A stretch of 64,000 nt of DNA from Rhynchospora pubera (Eukaryota; Streptophyta; Magnoliopsida; Poales; Cyperaceae), in the NCBI GenBank assembly GCA_028095005.1, contig CM051462.1:124858752-124922751 (forward strand), written 5' to 3'. The translations under genes were made by a program, and so were the position numbers. Shown here one piece after another: positions 35,733 to 47,400 of this stretch; position 1 is the first letter of the stretch, and each line of letters opens with the position of its first letter. The notes beneath the pieces were generated by a model, which had not been told where the DNA came from, did not search any database, and saw nothing but the letters and a program-made list of their open reading frames with translations.

Positions 35733-37244
35733 CAGCCCTACACACAATTGATGGTTTGATGTAACAGGGAATTAATGGCTGCATTCATATGACAAGATAT
35801 GCGTTCTATCAAAGAGGATTAATGTATTTCTATTAAAACCTTAATAAAGATGTTAGTTACAGCAGTAAGGACGATCGTGTTAGAGTCTCGTATAGTGTCA
35901 TGTTGACACAAATTATTTTTTTAATCGTGTTGCGTGTCGAATAGTGTCGTATCAAATCGTGTTAATTTTTAAAGACCCTCAACACGACATGATTATGACA
36001 CAATACAATAATACGATCGTGTCATGCTAATTCCGTACTCATATGATGTCGTGTCGTGTTAATTCCGTAACTCACACGAGCCCAATTTCTTTTTTTATTC
36101 TGCTGTTGGAGCAAAACACAGCCCATTTCCCTTTTGGCAATGCTAAGTTTGCTAACCACTTTACATTTTGTGGGTCATCTAATTCGAGAAAACAAACTAT
36201 CGGTACAGTTTAACGTCTTAAGTTCTTAACATTGTGAGTTTTGTGACGGTACACTTCATATGTGTACTCCCTTTCCTAGTTTTGTGTCATAATGAAATAT
36301 ATATACTCGGCGTACTTTGTGTCGTAGGCATGATAGATGCCAAAGATAAACATGTACTAAAGGCTACATACGTGTTGGCACAACACGACACAACCAAGTA
36401 CAGAATTTGCACGATACGGTCGTGTTATCGTGTCGTGTTGACAATTTTGAAAAATTAACATGATTTGACACAACACAACTAACACGCAATATGACACAAA
36501 CACAACACAAACATGATACGACGATACGAATTTAATTTTTAACATTACCAAAAATAACTTCATAAACATATTTTTTCTTTTAATTTGCTTACCTAATTTT
36601 TTTTAATAACTTCGTAAAAAAATATATAAATTGATTTTATATTAAAATTCAAATTACAATCGTACTTTCTTTTTTAATGCCTTTTTACTTTTTTAAATAA
36701 TTTATTTTTTAAAATCTGTTCAAACAATAAAAAAATGAGTTAGCAAAAAAATACTAATCATAAATTAATCTTTTAGCAAAAATATTCTGACAATTTTGTA
36801 CTAATATATATACTGAATTTGTAGAATTGTCAAATAAACTACAACAAAATTTTTTTCTCCATTTTAATATTTTGACAATTTTTAATAAATTATTATAAAA
36901 AATAAAAAAAGTGTTTGACACGATTTAACACGACGTGTCAACACGACACGACATAATCGTGTTAGTCGTGTCGTGTCGTCTTTTCTAATCACTTAGCACG
37001 ACACGACACGACATGATTAAAAAAATTGTTTATATCAACATGACACAACATGAGACTCTAACACGATCGTGTTTGACACGAGACTCTAATACGATCATCT
37101 TTACTGTAATCTAGTTGTAACTAACGTCTTTATTAAGGTTTCAATAGAAATACATTAATCATCTTTGATAGAACGCATATATTGGGATATGAATGCAGCC
37201 ATTAATTCTCTGTTACATCAAACCATCAATTATGTGTAGGGCTG
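35733..37244. mobile_element. 1.5-kb element with about 150-bp inverted arms and a CGTGTCGTG-rich interior
   Basis: CAGCCCTACACACAATTGAT at the left is mirrored at 37244. The arms continue through 'ggtttgatgtaacag', 'aattaatggctgcattcatat' and 'gttagttac', with few differences. The interior has repeated GTGTCGTGTTGACAC-type words (35890-36080, 36415-36500, 36900-37090), also in inverted array, and AT-rich DNA. No coding potential. Superfamily not assigned; the CAGCCCTA ends could instead be the ends of neighbouring hAT-like elements pointing away. Confidence 0.6.
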
Positions 37245-37390
37245 TCATACCCCGCGTAGACACACCGACACACGGGGCGCAAAGATGGGGCGTTATCTTC
37301 TGTATCTATCCGACGGTCCATCAACCTACGTCGCAAGCAGAAAAAGAACAAAATGTATATCAGCTACAGAGCTCAGTAACTTGTTATTTA

Positions 37391-38326
37391 TGTTAGAGAT
37401 ATGTCATAGAAGCCAATCATATCTGACTACTTCTATGGTTTTATGTCATTGATGATTTTATATCATTTGTTCCTTGATTTATGTGTTGACAGTTCATTCA
37501 GGTTGAGGATCTGAATTATAAGTCGCTGTTTTTCATTTAGTAGTAAATGACAGCAATAAATCTAAAACGTCCATAATCTTGATAATTAACAAGGAACATT
37601 AATTATCAATAAGATTAGTATGCAAGTTAAATGATGATTGAGTTCTATAAATCATAGGTTAAGAGTAACCAACTTAATTGCATATGTTTATGTTAATTGA
37701 ACATAGTACAAGACATGACCCAACGAAATAAATATATGAATTTTGGATGAGAGCTAGGTTATGAGAGCTGTCCATTCAATTTTGGACGGGCAAAGTTGTC
37801 CATTCAATTTTGGATGAGAGCTAGGTTATGTGGTCTATATAAACGGGTGTTCTTTGGAAGAAAATCATAGCCACCATACTACCTCTCTCTCTCCTCTTTC
37901 CTTGGTCAAACCACACTCAAAGGAAGAGAAAAAAATCATAATTTTTCTCCCCCTTTTCTCTCTTCTATTCACCATCTAGCTCATGTGTTGAGCAAGCCTT
38001 TCCCACAAATTAATTTGAATAATTAACTAGAAGAGGGAAAACTTAGGAATTAGTCAAGTTCTCCTATTTACTAGCATATTTAGTAGAGAACGTGGTTAAT
38101 TCCTTAGTGGACTCGAGGTGTTCGAAGGAGGAGCTTGAAGCGCGCACCACCTACATCCTAGCCTTGGTTCGAGCCTCTTGATTACTATATCAAGAGAGGT
38201 ATAGCTTTTGAACATCTTCTCTTATGTGTGGATGGCTTAAAGCACTAATTCTTTTTTGTGCATACTTAATTGTGGATAATTAAGAGTAATTAACCATAAA
38301 ATTAAAAATTATGCACTTAACTAACA
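37391..38326 (+). mobile_element. Solo LTR, family A, 936 bp, TSD ATTTA
   Basis: TGTTAGAGATATGTCA ... ACTTAACTAACA with ATTTA at 37386-37390 and 38327-38331. Its ends match the family A LTR at 22553-25857 (opposite orientation), but its U3 is about 800 bp shorter and carries two short direct repeats (TCCATTCAATTTTGGA and GATGAGAGCTAGGTTATG, each twice). TATA box TATATAAA at 37836-37843. No internal domain, so a recombination product. Confidence 0.88.
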
Positions 38327-39185
38327 ATTTAACGACGCAGCTTCTCTATATTAGTTAATAAAACAAATTAAACATGATTGAATTAATCCTCATAACAAAA
38401 CATACATTTCACGGAGATAATCAAGACATAAAATATTTTATATAGCTCCCATCTCAATCAACCTTATTGTTTGTATATATTGCATATTTTAATGACTAAC
38501 CCCGCATTTATTACCCAACATATAGCAATCCATCGTGTATGAACAAAAAAACAGTTTAAAACGTGCTAACGTTGTGAAGCTAAAGTGTTGAGATAATTTA
38601 GAGAACCCAATTCCTTGTTTAATTACGGAATTCTAGATTACGTAACAAACCAGTTACGGAATCCACTAACAAGTCTGTTATAGTACCTGGGATTCCGTAA
38701 TTAAATTCGGAATTTCGGATTTCGTAATTATGATACTATTTAAATAATTTGAATTATTTAATTATTATTATTATTATTAATTTTTTATTTTTCGGCTCTC
38801 TCCATTTGTCGTTCTAGCTAAAAGCTCAAAGATTGAGTTTAAGCCCAAAATCTAATCTAAGCCGAAATTGCTTTCTATCATTTTCATTATCCTCAAATCT
38901 TCATTAATTATCTAGTCTTCATCAACAAAAAAATCCAGATAATAATAGAATCATCCCTTCTTTTCTTTATTGTTTAATACTAAAGAAATATTTGCAACGT
39001 AATTTAAGAAAAAAAAAGCGAGTCTCTGCTTATTTTTCAAATGCCTTTTTACGTATTTCTTATGTATCACTTAATATTTTTTCCCTCGTTCGATGCATTG
39101 ATAGAATTTTTGGAATATAATAACTAGTTATTAAATAATATATTTTAAATAAAACAGCTACTATATTAAATAACTAAAATAGTTA

Positions 39186-39551
39186 CTATATAAAATATTA
39201 ATTGTTCTAGTTATTTTTGAAAAAAAATAATTTTGCTGGAAAAAATGCTAATTGGTCTAATTAGTAAAATAATTGTTCTAGCTGGTAAGCTATTTGTTTT
39301 AGTCGTTCTGGAAAAAAAATGTTAATTGTTCTAGTTGTTCTAGGAAAAAAAATAATTGTGCTGGAATTCTAGTTGGTAAAATAATTGTTTTAGTTGGTAA
39401 GCTAATTGTTATAGTTGTTATAGAAAAATATAATTGTGTTGGAAAAAAATGTTAATTGTTCTAGTTGTTTTGGGAAAAAAAATAATATTGCTAGAAAAAA
39501 AACATGTTAATTGTTCTAGTTGTTTTGTAAAAAAAAAATAATTGTGATGGA
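39186..39551. repeat. Degenerate minisatellite of 'aattgttctagttgtt..ggaaaaaa' units
   Basis: About eight to ten diverged units built from AATTGTTCTAGTTGTT, a purine run, and ATAATTGTGCTGGAA, with an alternate unit containing GGTAAAATAATTG and GGTAAGCTA. Period varies around 40-60 bp. Noncoding. Confidence 0.65.
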
Positions 39552-39970
39552 ACCTAAAAGGGAGGGGGGAGGATGATTGGATGAGAGAAAAATATAAAAT
39601 GTGTTTCTAACATGTCTTCATTAATAGAGAAGTCCAAGAGATAATTTCATCATCCCATCATCCTCATCCATTTTTTTTTTAATGTAATTAATCCAACTGC
39701 TGAAGATGACAGAGATGATGAATCTCGAATATGATGGTTATCAACTCCGAATCTAAACTATATGCCACTCAGGTTTCAGCCATGCCACAGTTTAATTTAT
39801 TTTCGATGAGATTGAGATCATGACCTCCTCTGATCCTCTAGTTTTTTTTTTTTTCCGAACAACCTCTAGTTATTCCGATGCTCCGTGCTTTATCCATTTT
39901 TTATTTTATTGTCTTTGGTCGGATACAAGGGACGAATTTTACCAGAATAGCAATTGACTATCTTATATAT

Positions 39971-40329
39971 GCTCCGTTTGGATGGGAAAGAAATAGAAAA
40001 ATAGTTTCCTTTTAGAAATATTTTTTTTCCAAATATCCAAACAAGTTAGGAATAAAGAGAAAAATATTTTCTTCTTAGAAATAACATATTCCTACAATTA
40101 TATATACATAATTTCAACAAAATTAGCTAAATACTAATAACTAAATGAAATTTTATGTGCTCTTTATTTAATATTATAATAATAATTTTTAATAATTTAT
40201 TTAAATTAATATCAATTTGCTTATTCCTAACACACCATCCAAATAACAATTCTTACTCTCGGAATAACATCTTTCCACTCTTCCCTAATTCCTTATTCCT
40301 TCCTTATTCTTTAACCATCCAAACAGAGC
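39971..40329. mobile_element. MITE with GCTCCGTTTGGATGGG termini, about 360 bp
   Basis: TIRs GCTCCGTTTGGATGGGAAAG and CCATCCAAACAGAGC. Ends resemble the GGCTCCG type, but the shared core is absent; the interior is AT-rich with 'ttcttagaaata' words in inverted arrangement. Probably a related but different family. Confidence 0.6.
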
Positions 40330-42473
40330 CAGAAAAAAGAAGAAGTGATGCTATATTCCAATTATGAATTTCGTCCGGGCGACTGTATCGAGCCAATGTC
40401 TGACTTTTAATTCGGCTCTATTCTATTCTAATTTGATTTTTATAAAGCAATTGGTATCTTGGTTTGAACTCGGGACATATTAATAAGAAAAAAAAGCGCA
40501 TACCATATATAATCAACATATTAATGACATAATATTCTCAATACAATTAATTAAAAATTAGTTAAAAATTTAAAAAAAAATTAATTAATAATTGTGCATT
40601 AGTTGACAAAAAATCAATTACTAGCTATTATTATACTACAATTCATGATGTACTAGAAATTTTTAATTATGAATTTCCATGTAAGATTGTAAAGTGAAGT
40701 ACGGGACGTGTGATTAAATAATTAATTTGGTAAAAAATATCTATCACACTTAAAAAATGTAATTGAAGAAATGTAAGGACCTCTGAGACCGGATTAAAAG
40801 TTCAATCCAAAAAATTATTTATTTCGTATCTAGTTCAGATCTAATATAACGTACATATGATATGAGTAACATATCAGGCACAGAAACTTGGACTGCAAGG
40901 AGCCAAGGATGCAATGCAAGTATGCAACTATTACGCAAGCAAGCAACACTAACGGATGCCGTGGCTCCCAATATTCCATCTAGGTGGAATCATAAATAAA
41001 CGACTTCAAAGGGGTAAATGTACAAAATTCCCTTTGCATTCCAAAACCCCCCAAAAAAAACCCAGAAGACAGCGCCCCACCCTAGTTGAAACACGGAGTC
41101 GTATCCTCTGGATGGTTTGCAAAAACCATCCAGTGGACGTCTGGCGTCTTCAGCCATCCGATCCAAACGGACGGTTGGATCTCAAATCCATCAAAAAAAA
41201 AAAAAGAAAAACGCAGGTATACGGCTTCTCTTCGTATCAAATCGAAACCCCTCTAGCGATCGAGCGAGAGAGATGGCTGAAGACGAAGGAGATCCGGCGG
41301 CCCTTCGAGGAGAAGCGTGGGTTGACGGCAGAGGCGGAGTTGCGCGTACTCCTGGATCAGGCGAAGGAGGCCTCACGTACACACTTCGATCCTTCGTTAA
41401 TTCAGCTACCTTTCCTGATTTACACTGAGTGTACACACTTCGATAGCTCCTTTTAAGATGGATTTTAATTTGCACTTTTTTTTTTAGTTCAATTTAACAC
41501 CAGAATGGATTTAGTTCCCTGGTCCACGTTGGAGAAGGTATATTTGCACTTCAATTTAACACCATGAAGGTGGATTTCAATTTTTACTTCAATTTAATTC
41601 CCTGGTCTACAGGGGAGAAGGTGAATTTTTTCAAACATTCTCCAAAATTATTCTCTTTATGGCACACTTCATGCACTTTTCCATAATTATGAAAATATTT
41701 GGGTTTATGCAAATTCAAAATAAAGTTCAGAATAATGTAGGACTAAAATTAGAAATCTGAATATTCTTTGTAATTGCTGGTTGTGCTTGGCTTTGTTGTG
41801 AATTGCTAAGAATTACCGATCTTAATCTCAGTCATATGTTGTTTATGATAACTTGTTTCATGAATCTGGTGCTTGAAAAGGTTGCTTTAGAGTTTGGTTT
41901 GTGATGTGGCCACTGGTGAGTTTATACCAGCGTTGGTTTGTGTCGTGGCAACTGTTTCTATTAATTGGATTTTAATCATAGTATGTTAATGTTGTATTAT
42001 AGGGATGAGTAGTCAAAGCAGCAGCAATTGGAATCGACCATCAAATCTGTCTACGCATCTCCAGGTCGAGCTTGCTGCAATTTGGAATGAGACAATGATT
42101 AGTATGAAGTTTATGATATGTATGTTCTAATTAGTTTGAACGAGATATGTTTGCTCTAATTAGTTTACTTGATATGATCATATGCACATGTTTATTGAGT
42201 TGCTTAGAACTTTTAATACTTGAACGAGATATGTATGCACCGGTTTACTTGATATCTGGCATAAAGTTGGTATTGGACTCTTTTGCTAGAATACTAGTGT
42301 CTTCCCAGCTCCTTTAATAAGAATTGTGTTACAGATGTTGATTGATCTTATGAAAGATAGATTTTATCTTAGCTTCAGCCTTCATAGAATGTTGTTGTTA
42401 CTCTAGTAAGTGAAAATCAATTACTTCTCTGTATTTGTAATTTATTTGTTTAATTTCATTTTGTGTCATGTAG

Positions 42474-42600
42474 AGCATTGAAATTGATGGAGGCTGAGAC
42501 AGTGGCAATAATAGGCCCACAATATGCATCAACTGCACATATAATTTCTTAGGTCGCTGACAAGTTGCAGGTCCCGCTTGTCTCGTTTGGTACCGATGAA
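42474..42600 (+). pseudogene. Captured fragment of a plant glutamate receptor-like (GLR) gene
   Basis: After an acceptor-like 'catgtag', the frame reads ALKLMEAETVAIIGPQ, then AHIIS-stop-VADKLQVPLVSFGTD. In plant GLRs the ligand-binding ANF domain contains '...MEK(D/E)VVAIIGPQSS.(I/M)AH.(I/L)S..ANELHVPLLSF.ATDPTLS'. The match covers the conserved exon 1-2 boundary region. An in-frame TAG (42550-42552) and the loss of the DPTLS part make it non-functional. It sits between the TIRs of the MULE. I do not see other GLR exons. Confidence 0.75.
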
Positions 42601-43433
42601 GTGGGCTCAGCTTGTACCAGAGGCCAAATGATTGATATCTCGTTTTGATTTAGTTTGATATCTAAGATAGCTATCTATAGTTGGCTGCTTTGAGTTTTTC
42701 TTTTTTTGTGTTCAAATGCTTGTTCTCTATAATAAATTAGATGTTATTCTGCACTAGTACCTTTGTTGCCAGGAAGGTAAATCACAACCAATAGATTTTT
42801 TGTTGTTTTTTTTTTAAGAAATGGGAGTCAATAACTTTAATTGAACATGTTTAATTAGACAATTTTAAAATAAATTTGGACATTAATTTCAGATCTAAGA
42901 ACAAGATAAAAGTTTAATGATAACTTATGGTCAAATTTTTACAACAAAGGCATGTAATAAGCTTGACAAGTTCGTCATAAATGGTGGTGTACAGAAAATA
43001 ACATTGGCTTAAAAAGTCTATATTCTCCTCGTTCCTACTCCAATCTGTGCTCGAAATACTTGAGGAGTCAGGACCCATGAACTTTTGATAATTTAAATTG
43101 GGAAGTCGATCAGTCGATGAACATAATTTTGTATAATCATGTGGACCCATGAACTTCTAATAATCTTTTTTTGATATCAAGATAAACAAAACTCATTTAT
43201 TGGAAAAAGAATATTTCATCATTATTATCAACAATTTGCCAAATTACATGAGCACAAATATCCACTATGCAACAAAAAAGTGTGTAAACTAATAAACAAT
43301 TCGAATAACACCACATAGCAACTAAAACAGAAACTACTGACATCCTCAAACCACACCTAAATCCATCCAACCGCAACTATCCGTGTATAGTCAATAAACG
43401 ATCTCCTTATTTCGAATTCGTCGCATCTTTGGT

Positions 43434-43510
43434 TTATTCTTCGTCACTCATCCAATTGTTGATTGTCTTGAGATGACTAGAGTTATCCAGTAGCTTCTCC
43501 GACAATCTTT
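43434..43510 (-). pseudogene. Possible captured terminal exon inside the MULE (unidentified)
   Basis: On the minus strand, a pyrimidine tract and 'tgtgccag' acceptor precede a short frame ending LKTINNWMSDEE-stop at 43436-43434. This is followed by about 250 bases of 3'-UTR-like DNA and a short A run near 43170. Open and acidic at its end, but too short to assign; it may be chance. Confidence 0.25.
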
Positions 43511-44371
43511 ACTGGCACAAAAAAAAATAAGAAGCTATGAAAAAGCTTTATTGGCACACAGCAAGTGCTAGAGACACACCATGAAGCCTATGTAATTTTT
43601 ATCAAAATTAAACTTAAGTAAGCATTTTCTCAGAAAATTCAATGATACTAATTGCTAATCAGAAGGTGAGAAGGTGAAGAGGGAGTATAATTAGCAAAAA
43701 TTACAATGATTTAGCGTCCATTGAACCATTTAAAAAAATAAAGATAAAACAATTGTATATACCATAAGTCACTGACAAGTATATACCATAAGGCACAAGC
43801 TGAGTACCAGTAATGATATTCTTTATTTTTTGAACTTATCCTTCTGTGTTTTCTTGAGAAATTTCAATATAAGTGTACACTATTATACTATTTTGTAGAT
43901 ATACTAATGTCTTCTCAGCATTTGTTGCCGCCTTTAAACTTAAAAGTCTAAACCCAATCTAGCCGCATACTCATATTTCTGATCGGAAGGGAAAGCGCTA
44001 TTGCTCGTGTTTCTCTCTGCTCGCATTTTCGATCGGAGTCAAAGAATAAACTTTTAGAAATTTAATGACAGAGAAACACTAGATAGCAAATAATGAACTA
44101 TCAAAGACTAACAGATCCAAATAATGAAGGAGATCCGCCTCTGCCGTCACCCCAAGCTTCTCCTCGAAGGGCCGCCAGATCTCCTTCTTCGACTCCGTCG
44201 GATCTCCTTCAAGCCTCGACTATCGCCATCTCTCTCGCTCGATCACTAGAGCGATTTTGATCTAATACGATTATACGAAGAGAGAAATACGAAAGAGAAG
44301 CCGTATACCTGCATTTTTTATTTTTTATTTTTTTTAGATGGGTTTGAGATCTAACCGTCCGTTCGGATCGG

Positions 44372-44482
44372 ATGGCTGAAAATGTGAGACGTCCACTGGA
44401 TGGTTTTTGCAAACCATCCAGAGGATACGACTCCGTTGAAACACGGCCGCCATTTCACTCTCTTCAATCCAATCTTCTCTTT
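44372..44482 (+). promoter_or_regulatory. In-frame upstream ATG contributed by the MULE arm, ThrRS leader
   Basis: An ATG at 44372, inside the MULE's right TIR, is in frame with the ThrRS start at 44483 and no stop intervenes. If transcription began inside the TIR, a 37-residue N-terminal extension could be made. The context has G at +4 but no purine at -3, so use is uncertain. Without the element, the leader would join GTTGAAACACGG to CAGCGCCCCACCCTA upstream. Confidence 0.4.
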
Positions 44483-47400
44483 ATGCTCTGTTTCCTCCGA
44501 CGAAATCTGTCTCTTATCCGACCAATCGCCTCTGCATCTCCTTCCTTTTCCTTCCTCTCTACCTTCGCTTTCTCTCCGGATTCTTCAATGGGGGAAGGCT
44601 CAGGCTCCAACTCAAACCCAGCCGTCGCGGCCGATCCGAAGTCGGTCAAGGATCAGGCCTACCTTGATTCTGTGACTGAGAAAAGGGTTAAGATGTTTGA
44701 GGCGATTCTGGCTGAACAGATCGCTGAAAGAGCGAAGATTGGCGGTGAACCAATCAAGTAAGATGTCGTTTCTTCTTTTATTTCAGTTTTGCTAATTTTG
44801 AAATGTTTCCACTTGATTGACCTCTAGATGGACCTTGGACCTTGAGTTATAGTTGAAATCGGAATAATGGACAGCTGACAATGAAATTATTGTAGTTGAG
44901 TTATTGGTCTTGTACCAGGTCAAGTTAGCTAAAATCAAGACTGTAGCTAACCAAATGAAATTTAAATTAATTTCCGAGTCCAGAAGTTAGCATTTAGGCA
45001 GGCATCCTGAAGACACCTACTTGTTTTAAATTGATGTGATGTTATTTAATTTGTATTTTACAGGATTACTTTGCCTGACGGTTCAGTAAAGGAAGGTAAA
45101 AAGTGGATTACCTCTCCGATGGACATTGCCAAGGGGATATCCGCTGGTTTGGCTGCAAATGCACTTATTGCTCAAGTGAGCAACCTTTATATTTTAATCC
45201 TACAAGTATGGCATTTGCTGTTCTACATTCCTCATTGCAGTCCATTGTTTTATTTTCTTTGCTCAAAGGTAAATGGATCTTTGTGGGACATGACAAGGCC
45301 ACTGGAAGAAGATTGTGAACTAAAATTATTCAAATTTGACGATCATGAAGGTCGAGACACCTTTTGGCACTCTAGTGCTCACATCCTTGGCGAGGTACCT
45401 GCCCCCCTTAAAAAAAATAAAAAAAGCCCAAGTATTAATTTGTATTTTAGAAATGCTTTTATTTTAATGTCAGTCAAAATGCCATTTTTCTTAATTACTA
45501 GTTTATACAAATGGCATTCTTATGTTTTCAACTCTGGACCTTCATCTTATACCAAACTCAGAGAAGTTCTGTATGTTTTCCTACTTTTAGTACCCACAAA
45601 AAACAAAAAGCAAGGTGATTTATTTATTATTTTTTAAATTAAAAAATCAGTAAAGCTTTCGACAGACACGTGATATTTTGGGTTATGCAGTGTTTTGACA
45701 TTTTTGATATTTTGTACAAGATTGTGAATTGAGAAGTTCCAATTATAGTTTTGTTTTAGTGTAAGCAATAAGATATGAATTTTTGTTGAATAAGCTTTCT
45801 GGAATCTATCTTGTTAAGTTAATTGTCACTTTCTAATTTGCGAATCTGATGCAGTCATTGGAAAGAGAGTATGGATGCAAGCTGTGCATTGGGCCGTGCA
45901 CTACAAGAGGAGAGGTAACTAGGAAGATCTGACCTTCTGTTCTTTACATTGAGTTGTAAATTTTTTTATTCTTTTTGTTTAGTTTCCGGTGCTTAGTTGT
46001 TTATATGGCATGCTTGTTTCAGGGGTTCTACTATGATGCATTTTACAATAATTTGACGTTGAATGAGGATCATTTCAAGAATATAAAATCTCAGGCAGAA
46101 AAAGCTGTTGCGGTATGTCCTATTATCACCATTTTTATGCAGCTATATATATTCTTTCCGAGGAAAGTGGCATAATAGAACCACAAGCCCAGAAGCTGTC
46201 AGTTCTTTTGAAAGCTTGCAACAAAAGGTTATATCGTAGTTAACTCCATGACTCCAAAATAAGAACATCAACTGAATTTAAGGATCTAAAAAGATAAAAG
46301 TTTCAGATATTGGCATTGATACGAGGTGGCGCAGAAACCATTGGATGAACCAACTTGAAAGCAGCACAAAATGGAAGTCTTGTTAATTGAATGGACATTA
46401 ATCTGTACTGCTTGATTCTTAATGTAGGAGAAACAACCTTTCCAGCGAATTGAAGTTTCTAGAAATCAGGCACTTGAAATGTTTGCTGAAAATCAGTTCA
46501 AGGTTTTCCCCCCCCCTTTCTAGTTCTGTTACAATACAGAGGTTACTTTTAATTTGGTTTTTCAACACTTTTGTGGTTTTTTTTTGAACGATGCATGCCT
46601 GCTTTTTTTTTTTTTTTTTTTTTTTTTTGAAGAAAGAAAGTTGCTTTCATTGTACTCACATTTCACAATTTAGCCTATTTTGGTACGACTTGATAGATTG
46701 AACTGAAGATCACAAAAATCAGGATTTCTTGTTGAACTTGATAGATATGCTGAGTTTTTAATTATACTTAATTAATGAAATTCTTTTATCATATGCAGGT
46801 GGAGATAATCAACGACTTGCCCGAAGACAAGACAATTACTGTCTATAGATGTGGTCCTCTAGTTGATCTATGCCGTGGGCCACACATTCCAAACACATCC
46901 TTTGTTAAAGCCTTTGCATGCTTGAAGGTGATTTATTTTCTAAAAAAATATGCAAACTGTGTAATTCTGCTAGTTGCATTTTAAGTTGCAATGTGATGTG
47001 TAAAAATCCACAGGCATCTTCATCATATTGGAGAGGAAAAGCAGATCGTGAAAGCTTACAAAGGGTCTATGGGATTTCTTATCCCGATCAAAAGCGCCTC
47101 AAGGTAAAGTTTATCAATTTTTGAAAAAAGTGTTGCTCACCTTTTGTATTAGACCTGCACAGGTTGATAGGGATGTCATTAGGGGTAGATCTAACTGCAG
47201 TAGCTACTCTGCTAGTGATGTTGGTAGCACCCGAACATATTTCTTATACACAAAAAATAGCTATTTTCAGCGCCATGCTATCTGAAAGCAGACTATGAAT
47301 TAGCAGGCTGTTGTTGTTTCAAACCTGTGACTTCGATTATTCTCTCCATGTGTTACATAGGAATATCTGCACTTCTTGGAGGAAGCCAAGAAGCGGGACC

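Larger units (their letters stand above)
34515..38820. mobile_element. Composite inverted-repeat element with three younger insertions
   Basis: Left arm pieces (34515-34639, 34808-34975, 35165-35245) correspond, inverted, to 38395-38820. Matching phrases include 'gattgagacgggagctatataaaata' (left) against 'tatatagctcccatctcaatc' (right), 'aaactgttttttgttcatac', and 'aatttaattacggaatc'. The left arm has an extra 190-bp segment (34976-35164) absent on the right. Inside lie the MITE at 34640, the inverted element 35733-37244 and the solo LTR at 37391. It looks like a long-TIR DNA transposon; outer target duplication not resolved. Confidence 0.55.
38821..41084. other. gene-free stretch upstream of the ThrRS-linked MULE
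   Basis: AT-rich. Contains the minisatellite-like block at 39186-39551 and the MITE at 39971-40329 listed separately. No gene. The last tens of bases before 41085 (CAGCGCCCCACCCTA) are the continuation of the ThrRS promoter interrupted by the MULE. Confidence 0.45.
41095..44434. mobile_element. Pack-MULE-like element, 3.34 kb, abutting the ThrRS leader
   Basis: TIRs of about 250-300 bp start GGAGTCGTATCCTCTGGATG and are mirrored up to 44434. Perfect 10-bp direct duplications GTTGAAACAC flank it (41085-41094, 44435-44444). Both arms carry 'accatccagtggac', 'cggcttctctt', 'gcgagagagatggc' and a GC-rich 'ggcggcccttcgaggagaagc' segment. An ATG at 41273 in the left arm opens a 52-codon frame; the right arm's equivalent stops early. 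Interior holds a glutamate-receptor-like fragment and possibly a second captured exon. No transposase seen. TIR length and target duplication fit a Mutator-like, gene-fragment-carrying element. Confidence 0.85.

Noticed and set aside
41117..41475. Overlapping frames of 94-166 aa around 41.0-41.5 kb
   Set aside because: They lie in the MULE TIR, overlap on both strands, and the mirror arm has stops in the equivalent frame. Kept only as part of the element.
46595..46630. Poly-T run of about 24 in a ThrRS intron as a retroposon tail
   Set aside because: No target duplication or internal promoter visible; it may be simple expansion.
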